Shown here: piece after piece, positions 45,326 through 54,294 of the stretch
How the letters are laid out: each line of letters starts with the position of its first letter
Numbering within the stretch: position 1 is the stretch's first letter
Assembly (NCBI GenBank): GCA_963920575.1
Contig: OY986971.1
Location: forward strand, 6,698,779-6,762,778
Direction of reading: 5' to 3'
Origin: Narthecium ossifragum
Taxonomy: Eukaryota > Streptophyta > Magnoliopsida > Dioscoreales > Nartheciaceae
DNA: 64,000 nt
Program-made: the position numbers and the translations under genes
The notes under the pieces: model-generated
Seen by the model: the letters and a program-made list of their open reading frames with translations, nothing else
Databases searched by the model: none
Told to the model about the DNA's origin: nothing

Positions 45326-47321
45326 TGTTAAAATAAAGAATAGAGAAAAAGAGCTCTAGAATTTTAGAGTATTCTTTGATCTTTAACCTTAAGAAGAGCC
45401 GTCCTTTGTCTTTTTATAGAGTAAGGAGGCAACTACACAAGGTAAAGACAAAGAAAACTACCAATATGAAAGCACCAATCAAGCAATCAACCTAATTTAG
45501 AGATATTCATATCTCTAAACTAGGCAGATATTCTAACATCCCCCTCAAACTCAAGATGGTACCGAAGATACCATTTGAGTTTGCAAACTAAAGATAAAAA
45601 AAAAAAAGCAAGGATAACAACAACAACAACAAAAATCAACGACCGGACGACGTAGATGTCAAAAAGCGGCCAGAGCCGCATGGAGGACTGATCGAGACCA
45701 ATTCGAAGGCCTAAAGATCTCACCGCACTAATGTGTGGAAGAAATTGGCAAGCATATGAATATGCCAGACCAGACCGGAGTCGGGAGGAATAGCGCACCA
45801 AATGTCCAAAGAAGACCGGGTGTCATGTGAATGCCGGAGATAAACGAATCAAATCACGCTGGATCTGATCAGACTCCGAAGAAGAACACGACAACAAAAT
45901 GGACGGGACAAGATCGGAGAAGATCTTGTTGATGCGGAGAAGATCCAAGAGCTCCAAACACCATGCGAATAAGACCACGCCGGATGGGAGAAGGCTTGCC
46001 GGGGCCCAAGGGCGACGAGATCTAAGAGCAAGACGTTTGCTTGCTAAGACGGATTTCGCAGGAAAAGAGCCAACTGGAAATGGCTCGGGTACTGGATCAT
46101 GTATTCCTCGCGATCGCACTAACTGAGGCAGCGATTTCAAACCGCTACAGCGATCATGAACGGAAGAGAACTCCGGAGAAGCCGACACACTAGCAGCGCA
46201 GAGAAGCGGGTCTCATGATCTGATGAAGAACTTACCATGGCCGAAGAAGATCTCGGGACTCGTCAGCTGGAAAAGAGGAAAACGCCACGTTCCCAAGTCG
46301 TCGTAGATAGATAGCGATCGACAGGATGCTTGGATCCTTGGAAAGATCACCAAGACAAACGGCCCGGATCTGATCTTGCTTAATTAAGCACACACGACTG
46401 GATCCAATGATGGATCAAAACAGAATTGCACTCGGCGTGGCAGCAAGAAGCCTCAGAACTCACGGGTGGAGCTGGCTGCGGAAGTAGCCGGAGAAGCTTG
46501 GTCGCGAACAGGGGAGGTCCTAGTCGGAGCGGCAATGAGGGAGATCGGGAAGAAGAGCTCTAGGCTCGTCGAAGAGGGAGAAGATGACTCCAAGACGCCG
46601 GATCCAGAGAAGGCCGCGAGCAAGGACGGAGCCGCTGTAGTCGGAGAAAACGCCGGGAAGCAGAGCTGCCGGATCTGACGTGCCGAAGAAGAAGGAAAGT
46701 TGGTCGCACGCGAGATGGATAAGGCGTGAGCGAGACCGGGTGGCGAGCAGGAGGAGGAGTCGCTAGTGAGGCACGCCACCGTTGTAGAAGAACTCGCCGT
46801 AGCCAGAAGGACGCCGGACCGCGATCGAAGGGGAACTGAGGGGCGGTAAGAGCTCGTCGCTAGCGGCAAGAGGAACGCGAGCGATCACGTTCTCGATCGG
46901 CACTCACAAAGGCTGCTAAAGGCTGCTAGCGGCGCCGGGAAGTTGAACTCCAAATCAGAACGCGTGGAAGCGGAATCGCAAGGATCGTACGCAAGACCCC
47001 CAGAAAAGAAAAAAAAACATGTAATGGGCTCCTTCCCAGCGAATCTGCGCGAATCTGCCTCGCCGGGATCAAGAAGTTGGATGGTTGGATCGAAAACGCT
47101 CTGATACCATGTTAAAATAAAGAAAAAAAGCTCTAGAATTTTAGAGTATTCTTTGATCTTAAACCAATAAACCAAGAGCCGTCCTTTGTCTTTTTATAGA
47201 GTAAGGAGGTAACTACACAAGGTAAAGACAAAGAAGAAAACTACCAATATGAAAACACCAATCAAGCAATCAACCTAATTTAGAGATATTCATATCTCTA
47301 AACTAGACAGATATTCTAACA
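45326..47321 (-). mobile_element. Non-autonomous LTR element, 213-bp LTRs, perfect TSD
   Basis: LTRs at 45326-45538 and 47110-47321 are near identical, with a few indels. On the minus strand they start TGTTAGAATATCTG and end TTTATTTTAACA. The primer site TGGTATCAGAGCG (47109 downward) is for initiator Met-tRNA, and the polypurine tract GAGGGGGA lies next to 45539. The TSD CTACG is at 45321-45325 and 47322-47326. The 1.57-kb interior is GC-rich, has no gag or pol, and its open frames show no known domain, so the element is of the LARD/TRIM class. It sits in the 5' leader intron of the DUF707 gene. Confidence 0.92.
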
Positions 47322-47371
47322 CTACGGAACTCAGCCAACAACAAAATGAGAGGAGCGAACCAGGGATTCAC

Positions 47372-47600
47372 CTCTACAGAAGGAGAGAGCGATGGGGGGC
47401 TCGGACAACCTAAGGTTGGGTTCCGGTGACGCACACCATTCTCGGCGGCGAGTCTCTCTATTGTTTTCAACGGAGGTGTATCGGAGATCGCAGGGATCAC
47501 CTGAAGAATAGTTAGATGTAAGAGAGAGAGATTTGGGCGGAGGGTTCTGAGAGAGGGAGCGCTAAGCTGCCAGAGCTCCCACCGCGACGGGTGGCAAGAT
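47372..47600 (-). promoter_or_regulatory. Putative 5' leader exon and promoter side of the DUF707 gene
   Basis: The minus-strand text rich in CTCTCT words ends at a good donor, GTAGAG|GTGAATC (47372|47371), and contains no long frame. It lies upstream of the coding start, on the far side of the LTR element. Gene order and the donor suggest a non-coding first exon. The promoter would lie between about 47560 and 47800, where an ACGTG core word (CACGTGTTATG) is found near 47732. Transcript evidence is lacking. Confidence 0.4.
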
Positions 47601-47924
47601 TAATTTAGTTTTGGTTTCTTGATCTATTTTTAGGAAAGGCGCTTCCGGTTTCCTTCGTTAAGAATGCGCATTCGTCGTCGACTGTACACTGTTTATTTGA
47701 TTTTGTTTGGGGCCCACGTCCTAATGATCACCACGTGTTATGCTCATGTGGCTGCGTAACGGGGGTTTACGTAAACCTGATAAAAGGCTAACATACCCAA
47801 AAAAAACCCAACCCATTTAACTCGTTATTCATGGGACTTTTGCCTATGGTAGGCTTTGGATTGGGGTGTCCAAAAAGCCCAAATGACCTGGCCTGATACG
47901 GACTTTTGCCCGTTGCAAAGAAAA

Positions 47925-50245
47925 CTTGAAGTAGTTTTACAAAGTTCACATAAATGAATAATAAGCTTGATATAATGTATACAATTAATCCCCTTAATCT
48001 TACTGCAAGTTTGCTGCTTCTTCCTATTTATACTTGAGCTTCCAACCCTCAAAAAGTAGCTTCCAAGGGCTACTTTGCGTTTCTGCAACGACTCTTTAAC
48101 AGCTATATTTCTGACTGGCGGTCGACTGTCGCATCGCCCATCGCGTTCAAAGTAGCACTTGGATCGACCGCCGCATAGACCTTCATGCTTCACGGTCGAC
48201 CGTCGCTTCGTCCATGAGCCTCTGTTGTGAGAAACGCTTCTTAGGGTCGATGACTCGTTCGACCGTCGCTTCTCCAAGACAGGTCACATAGATCACAGTC
48301 AATCGGTCCATCGACCGTCACATCGACTGTCGCCCTATTTCCCATGAACAACTTCTGCGGTTGATCCGTGCATCAACCGCCAGACTCTACGGTCGATCCA
48401 TGCATCAACCGCCGCATCGGCCGCGAGTACCAAAACATCTTAAATATAATTTTAATGCTTTCCAAATTAAGGGATATTAATATTAAAATAATGTTTTATT
48501 ATCATACATAATTTGACATCATCAAAACAATACTAGAACTAACAATCTCCCCCTTTTTTGATGATGACAACTATTATAATTGTGATGATAAAACCTTAAA
48601 AGCTTCCCTTTAATCTATGCACCCATTTAAACACTTAAAAAGTGTTCTAAAGTGAAATACATTGATGCAAATACACAAGAAGAAACTTTTCATAAAAGAT
48701 TCAAAGGTTTCAATCAAAAGTTCATCAAATAGCTTAAAAATCATCACATACACATTTCTCCCTCTTTGACATCATAAAAAAGAAATAGTAGAGGGGGAAG
48801 AAGAATCACATAAAACCAGAAAATATCGTAAGAGAACCAATTGAATCAAAATTGAAAGTTTAAAATCTTCTCAAAACATGATACCAAGTGAAGATTTACA
48901 ATAAAAGGTCATTTGAAAAAGTAATCAATTCTTCACAAAAAATAAATATTTTCTTAAACCATTTGAAGTTAAACATAAAATAACTTTATAAAAAGGAATA
49001 ACAAGATATATTGGAGGAAACATATATCATAAATTAAAGTATACCTCCATTTCTTTTGATAGCAGTTTGTTATCCACATTCAAATACCTTGAGCCTCCAC
49101 TTGTCAACTTCATTTTCTTCATCTTCGAATGCGGTTAAAAAAGGGTTTGCAATTTCTTTTTCATCTTCTTCGGAGGTGGAGCTTAAGTCATTTTCTTCCC
49201 GAATAATCTCTGTGGCCTTCTTCTTCTTCTTTGAAGATTTCTTAAGCTTTGGACAATTGGACATATAATGTCCAGGTTTCCTACACTCATAGCAAATAAT
49301 TATATTTAAGTAAGAAGAGGAGTTTCCTTTTTCACCTTTGGGGTTGTTCTTTCCTTGTTGGTGCTTGATGATTCGTTGAATTCTTCTTGTGATCTTTTCT
49401 ATCTCCTCATTATCATCTTCATTGCTTGAATCGGATGATTCCATGTATGTGGATTTGAGAGCAATGGATTTCTTTTTCTTCCTTTCATCATTGCTCCTCT
49501 CCATGTTCATCTCATTGGTCATGAGAGAACCCATGAGCTCATCAAGTGATAGTTTTGATAAATCTTTCGCTTCTTCGATTGCCGTCACTTTGGGATCCCA
49601 TGACTTAAGTAGACACTTAAGGATCTTTCTCACAATGTCATCAATAGTATAGACTTTACCAAGAGAATCAAGAACATTAATAATATTGGTAAACCGGGTA
49701 AACATTTCATTTATATTCTCATCATCCCTTATAGAAAATGACTCATAATCATTAACAAGCATGCTAATCTTAGACTCATTAACTCGGCTTGTTCCCTCAT
49801 AGGTAACCTCAAGTTTTTTTCCATATTTCCTTAGCCGATTTACATGCTGAAATTCTATTAAATTCATTTGGGCTAAGGACACAAAATAGAAAGTTTTTAG
49901 CCTTGACATTGACTTGAAGTTTCCTAAAATCAGTAGGGGTATATTCACTCTTTGTTTTTGGGACTTCTACTCCCTCAATGATTCTCATAGGAATAAAATT
50001 TCCATCTTCTATTACCATCCATGCATCATAATCCATGGATTGTATGAAAATCTCCATTCTAGTCTTCCAATAGGTATAATTTGATCCATTAAAGTAGGGT
50101 GGCCTATTGGTAGATTGTCCCTCTATGTTTTTCATATCGATATAGGATCCTCTAAGGGTTGTTACACCACTAAAATAGAGACCTAGCTCTGATACCAATT
50201 GAAAGTCTAAGAAGGGGTTGATCTTAGGCCTTATAAAAGAAAATC
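47925..50245 (-). mobile_element. Second gag-only copia copy, truncated at both ends
   Basis: Same family as 26209-29962, opposite strand. The 3' LTR (47925-48544, minus strand starts TGTTAGTTCTAGTATTG) lacks its distal part. The primer site TGGTATCAGAGCTAGG lies at 50197 downward, and only 46 bp of the 5' LTR (50200-50245) remain before the Cassandra array. Gag is at 49070-50135. The dyad array in its LTR (48115-48425) uses GGTCGACCGTCGC and GGTTGATCCGTGCATCAACC forms. Confidence 0.88.
49070..50135 (-). pseudogene. Copia gag with zinc knuckle, one frameshift
   Basis: Starts MKNIEGQSTNRPPYF at 50135 and ends at a stop at 49070. The two overlapping frames are joined at a run of A/T near 49810-49825 (KEIWKK in one frame, GKKLEVTYEGTSR in the other), so a one-base shift has occurred. 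A CCHC knuckle (CYECRKPGHYMSNC) lies near the C-terminal end, followed by a Lys-rich and acidic tail. Same role and same missing pol as the copy at 27249-28298. Confidence 0.88.
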
Positions 50246-50334
50246 TGTAACACCCCGGCCCTCCACTGGGCCCCGGCCCGCAGGCTCCAGATACAATATT
50301 GTCCGCTTTTGGCTCACCACAGAAATCTGAGAAA

Positions 50335-50400
50335 ACTTCCCAGTAGGTAACCCATCGTGTGACTACTCCAGGTCGAGCACGCTTAACACTGGAGTTTTCT
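50335..50400 (-). other. 5S rRNA-like segment in Cassandra LTR A
   Basis: The minus strand reads AACTCCAGTGTTAAGCGTGC and further on AGTAGT, then GGGTTACCTACTGGGAAG. This follows the 3' two-thirds of plant 5S rRNA, with the box A-like TTAAGCGTGCT. Box C reads GATGGGTTACC here (5S: GATGGGTGACC). It is part of a mobile element and not a 5S gene. Confidence 0.85.
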
Positions 50401-50406
50401 GGCGGA

Positions 50407-52410
50407 TAGTGATGGCAACGGGACGGATCGGTGCGGATATTGGAAATACCATACCTGTCCCCGCACTCCTCCGCCCATACCCGCACCGCCCCGTCCCCGC
50501 GCGGATAATGGGGATCGCGGACCATAACCATCCCCCGCGGGTACGCGGATATTACCCGCAACCCACGGTTACCCGCAAAACCTAAAAAAAAACCTATTTA
50601 ATCAACATTCAGCCTCTAAAATTTAAATCTAAATCTACCAAACCATCATCAACATTTAATCTCTAAAATCTAGATCCACTAAACAATCATCAACATTTAG
50701 TGCATGCTAAAACAAAATCAAAATCATCCCTATTAGTGCATGCTAAAAAAATATCACATCCGACGTTTACAAGTCCAACACATTAATAAAAAGGACTAAC
50801 AAAACCATTCGCTTTAATAGACTCAAAATTCAAGCTCTTCTACCTCTGGAAATCAGAGAGTGGAAGAGGCAACTCCACACAATTATCCCAAGTCCTCAGA
50901 ATATGTTTAATGTACTCATAAGCAGAACATAGAATCAAAAACCAAATTAGGGAAGACAACAGAACTCTGAAATGTTTAGCCGAGACACTAAAACCTAAAG
51001 ACAACTGATTTACTGGGTGACTCCTAGCCACTTTGTGAAGACATCAAACTCGGTGTAATCGTTGTCTGAAATCATAGTCTTGTACCACGCGCTACCGGCA
51101 GCCTTGATTGTAGTAAGCTCCTCCTGCACAAAGAACAGGCAAGTACAGTTACTAAATTTAATGCATGGAGAATCAATCAAATAGAAAACCCATTCTGAAT
51201 TCATCTCGAACCATCATCAGATAATTTATTCAAAATGAATGTTATATGAAGAGCATAATGCAGATCATATTAGCAACAATTGCAAGAATCAAACACGGTA
51301 AACAACGAAAACATTTGATGAATGTCTATGCTGGATAATATTTTCCCATCAAAAATTGAAGATATACAACAGAATTCATGTTACAACTATAATAGACATG
51401 CATTCCTCCAGGCAGATTAGATCACACATGGACTAACATAAAGTTAAGTGGTGAGATACCATATCCAATAACCACAAAAATAAATTAATATGAACTTAAA
51501 GAGAATAGTTGCTAATTGGTCGCTTATTGCACATTAGTTACACTAAAAGGAAGAAAAAACTTTAGTCACACCACACAATATATCAGAATCATTTTAAGAT
51601 CATAGCTTCACCAGTAGCATGCCTATTGTGCATTAGTTACACTAAAAAGAAGAAAACAAAATTTGCACAATGATAATAAGACGATGATAAAAGTATTGAA
51701 TGGACTAACAGATGTACAATAATATTTCGAAGTGGGTCAAATAGAGCTTTTTCGAGAGAGTCACAAGGATAGGACTATAGGAGGAAGGGAGGAGGGATTA
51801 GGGGTTGTAGTGGTGAGAGGGGGTGGTGCCGTGGTGGAGGCGGCGGCGATGGGGATCGGGATAGGACTATAGGAGGAAGGGAGGAGGGCTTGGGGTAAGC
51901 TCGATGCCGATGCCGACGCCGTCGTTGGATTTGGAGGTCGGCGATGGCGAAGACGCAAGAGGGGGGCGGGGCTCGAGGGTCTCAGGGTGGAGAGGGAGGG
52001 TGGAGCGGCGAGCCTGCGACTGCGAGGGTGGAAGGGGCGGCGCTCGAGGGTGGAGAGGGAGGGTGGAGCTGCGAGGGTGGACGGGGAGAGGGGATCGGGT
52101 GGACGGGGAGAGGGTGGACTGGGTGAGTGGTAGTGGCGGCGGCAAAGAGAGGTAGGGTTTCAGGATTAGGGTAAAGTGTCTTGTGTGCATATATATACAT
52201 AAGGGTATTTTTGTAATAAAATGGCGGGGCGGATATGCGGGGCGGGGCTGGGCGGATATTACCCAATACCATAATCCGCCCCGTACCCACACGGATTTAA
52301 ATTTTGAAAACCATACTCGTATCCACGGGTAAAAAATCTATACCATATCCGTCCCAATCGGTGCGGATCGGCTCGGTTATCCAGCGGTGCGGTCGATTTT
52401 GCCATCCCTA
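50407..52410. mobile_element. hAT element inside the Cassandra LTR, perfect 8-bp TSD
   Basis: The TSD CTGGCGGA lies at 50399-50406 and 52411-52418. Ends are TAGTGATGGCAACGGGAC on the left and, reading inward from the right, TAGGGATGGCAAAATCG. Near both ends are GCGGATA / CCCGC-rich words. No transposase is present. It contains a minus-strand exon-like segment at 51010-51123 and a GC-rich block (51760-52160) with repeated GGGTGGAGAGGGAGGGTGGA units. It is a non-autonomous hAT that may have captured host sequence. Confidence 0.9.
51010..51123 (-). CDS. Captured C-terminal exon in a hAT element, family unknown
   Basis: On the minus strand a pyrimidine-rich acceptor TTTCTTTGTGCAG precedes 37 codons and a TAA stop. 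The peptide reads [20 protein letters not shown] and then [17 protein letters not shown]. It has balanced composition and looks like a normal cytosolic or nuclear protein end. I do not recognise the parent gene. It lies wholly within the hAT at 50407-52410, which has no transposase, so it is probably a captured gene fragment. No further exons were identified inside the element, and expression is unknown. Confidence 0.45.
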   Translation of the reverse strand, partial: EELTTIKAAGSAWYKTMISDNDYTEFDVFTKWLGVTQ

Positions 52411-52794
52411 CTGGCGGATCACTGCCATCACGGCTTTAAAACGCGTTGTATCTGTTAAGGGATTACTATATACTTATATCGAACCCCGACCATACCCAGC
52501 CGTTGTGGGATTGCTTACCCAGCTACCCGACTCAGCCCTGCCCTCCAGGCAGGCATCTTGTCGCCCCGGTAGAAGCCGCGGGCCTCACAATCCACCCCTC
52601 TAGAGGGCCCAGCGTCCTCGTTGACACAATTTTCGGCTGGGAACCGGCTCTGATACCATACTGTAACGCCCCGGCCCTCCACTGGGCCCTGGCCCGCAGG
52701 CCCCAGACACAATATTGTCCGCTTTTGGCTCACCGCAAAAATCCGGGAAAACTTCCCAGTAGGTCACATGGCTCACCGCAGAAATCCGGGAAAA

Positions 52795-52859
52795 CTTCCC
52801 AGTAGGTCACCCATCCTGTGACTACTCCAGGTCGAGCACGCTTAACACTGGAGTTTTCT
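52795..52859 (-). other. 5S rRNA-like segment in Cassandra LTR B
   Basis: The minus strand contains GTTAAGCGTGCTCGACC, then GGAGTAGTCACAGG and ATGGGTGACCTACTGGGAAG. Box A-like TTAAGCGTGCT and box C-like GGATGGGTGACC are both intact here. About 46 bp further left a second TAGGTCAC/CTTCCCAG copy results from a local duplication. Confidence 0.88.
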
Positions 52860-53071
52860 GGTGGATCACTGCCATCACGGCTTTAAAACGCGTTGTATCT
52901 GTTAAGGGGTTACTATATACTTATATCGAACCCCGGACCATACCCAGGCGTTGTGGGATTGCTTACCCGGCTACCCGACTCAACCCTGCTGCCCTCCAGG
53001 CGCAGGCATCTTATCGCCCCGGTAGAAGCCGCGGGCCTCACAACCCACCCTCCTAGAGGGCCCAGCGTCCT

Positions 53072-54294
53072 ACAGAGCAGACGAGAGAGCTACTCTGGTC
53101 AGAGGTGATGATCTTTGGAGTTCTCAGTTCCTCGCAGAGTGTTCCTGAAGGTTCCTTCGCGCAGAGGATCAGTCGGAGTTGGCAGAGAGCAGAGGCCAGA
53201 TGAGGTGGGGGCCGAGGTAACTCTACTCCGAGAGTCTGCACCAGAACCATGACGGCATGGAGCGACGACGACATCGAGCATGTAGAGATTCCTGACGGCT
53301 TTAGCAGACAGTTGATTGTACTCCAGTGGTGGAGTAGCAGATCCAGAGTTGCACGAGGACATCCTACGTGAGGTTCACTCCTCTCCTGTTACTGTTCATT
53401 CAGGAGGCATGGAGATATATTATAGATTTCATTGTCAGCTTGGTTGGCACCAGATGCAGAGGTCAGATCAGCACATATACCATATGTGGTGAGTGTATGT
53501 GCCACATAGCAGTCCACATGTCAGAGAGGTGATCAGATGGCGTGATGCTTCAGTTTTCATCACTCCGGAACATGATTCCAGGATCACAGACAGATTCTAG
53601 TACAGCTCTTAGGAGCCGGTGACCATTTTGTTGACTTTCAACACAGCACCTCGCGGTACAGATGGGCAGACGGTCAGAGAGGACCATTCAGATCCATGGT
53701 GACGCGCTTAGAGCACGCGTTATTGATGCAGACGTCAGCCGACGAGAGCACATCCTCATAGCGGAGTTTGCTTACTTTCGTAGTTGACGACTCAGCACCA
53801 GCGTTGCACCTTTTGAGGTAGAGAGGTCAGTGCAGATCAGCTCAGAGGTGACAGCCGTTAGAGTTCGCAGTTGGCGACAGAGGGTTTGCTTACAGATCGG
53901 ATCTATCTCACGCACTTGTCAGTTGCGTGCCCTACCGCCACATGTTCGATGTTGATGAAGTACCTTCCATATCGGTCCCACATGATCAGACACGACGACA
54001 TCGTAGTCGAAGAGGACGTCGCCTACATAGAGCAGCCAGTGCAGATTGTGGGCAAATGAGATCAGATGCTGAGATGCAGATCGGTACCGTTGGTGATGAT
54101 CAGATAGAGTCATGATAGTGCAGAGTGCTTGACATGGGAGCGAGAGGATCGTACGCGCCGGGTGTTTTCCCCGACTCTTTGAACCAGCAGATAGTTTCCT
54201 TTGTGTGGGCGTTCGTGTCACTAGGATTAGTTGGTTCTTCTTTTCCGACCCTACCCTTGAATTTCGGGACGAAATTTCTTTAAGGGTGATAGGT
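53072..54294 (+). pseudogene. Integrase end of a Tekay-like chromovirus polyprotein
   Basis: Broken plus-strand frames contain HSGGMEIYYRFHCQ (before the catalytic core), ERTIQIHGDALRARVID and ILIAEFAYF (after the catalytic core), EDVAYIEQPVQIVGK, and WERE near 54145. The last two are typical of the C-terminal chromodomain-side tail in plant Tekay/Del gypsy elements. The polyprotein end GACGAAATTTCTTTAAGGG lies at 54269-54287, directly before the LTR. Many stops and shifts, and most of the catalytic core is not recognisable. The left end abuts the Cassandra stub. Confidence 0.75.

Larger units (their letters stand above)
50246..53071 (-). mobile_element. Cassandra-type TRIM array with 5S-derived LTRs
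   Basis: On the minus strand LTRs start TGTGAGGCCCGCGG and end GGGGTGTTACA or GGGGCGTTACA. LTR A is 50246-52589, split by a hAT at 50407-52410; LTR B is 52662-53042. The domain between them (52590-52661) has the primer site TGGTATCAGAGCCGG and the polypurine tract AGAGGGGTGG. A second polypurine-side internal stub follows LTR B (53043-53071), so the unit was tandem (LTR-internal-LTR-internal) before truncation. Both LTRs hold a 5S rRNA-like segment. LTR B also has a local duplication of about 46 bp just before its 5S segment. No protein is encoded. Confidence 0.9.

Noticed and set aside
46453..46869. Ser/Ala-rich protein of 138 codons in the LTR element interior
   Set aside because: No retroviral or cellular domain, GC-rich composition with open frames on both strands.
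50335..52859. 5S rRNA gene
   Set aside because: The 5S-like segments are partial, lie inside two LTR copies with a primer site and polypurine tract, and fit Cassandra LTRs better than a 5S gene.
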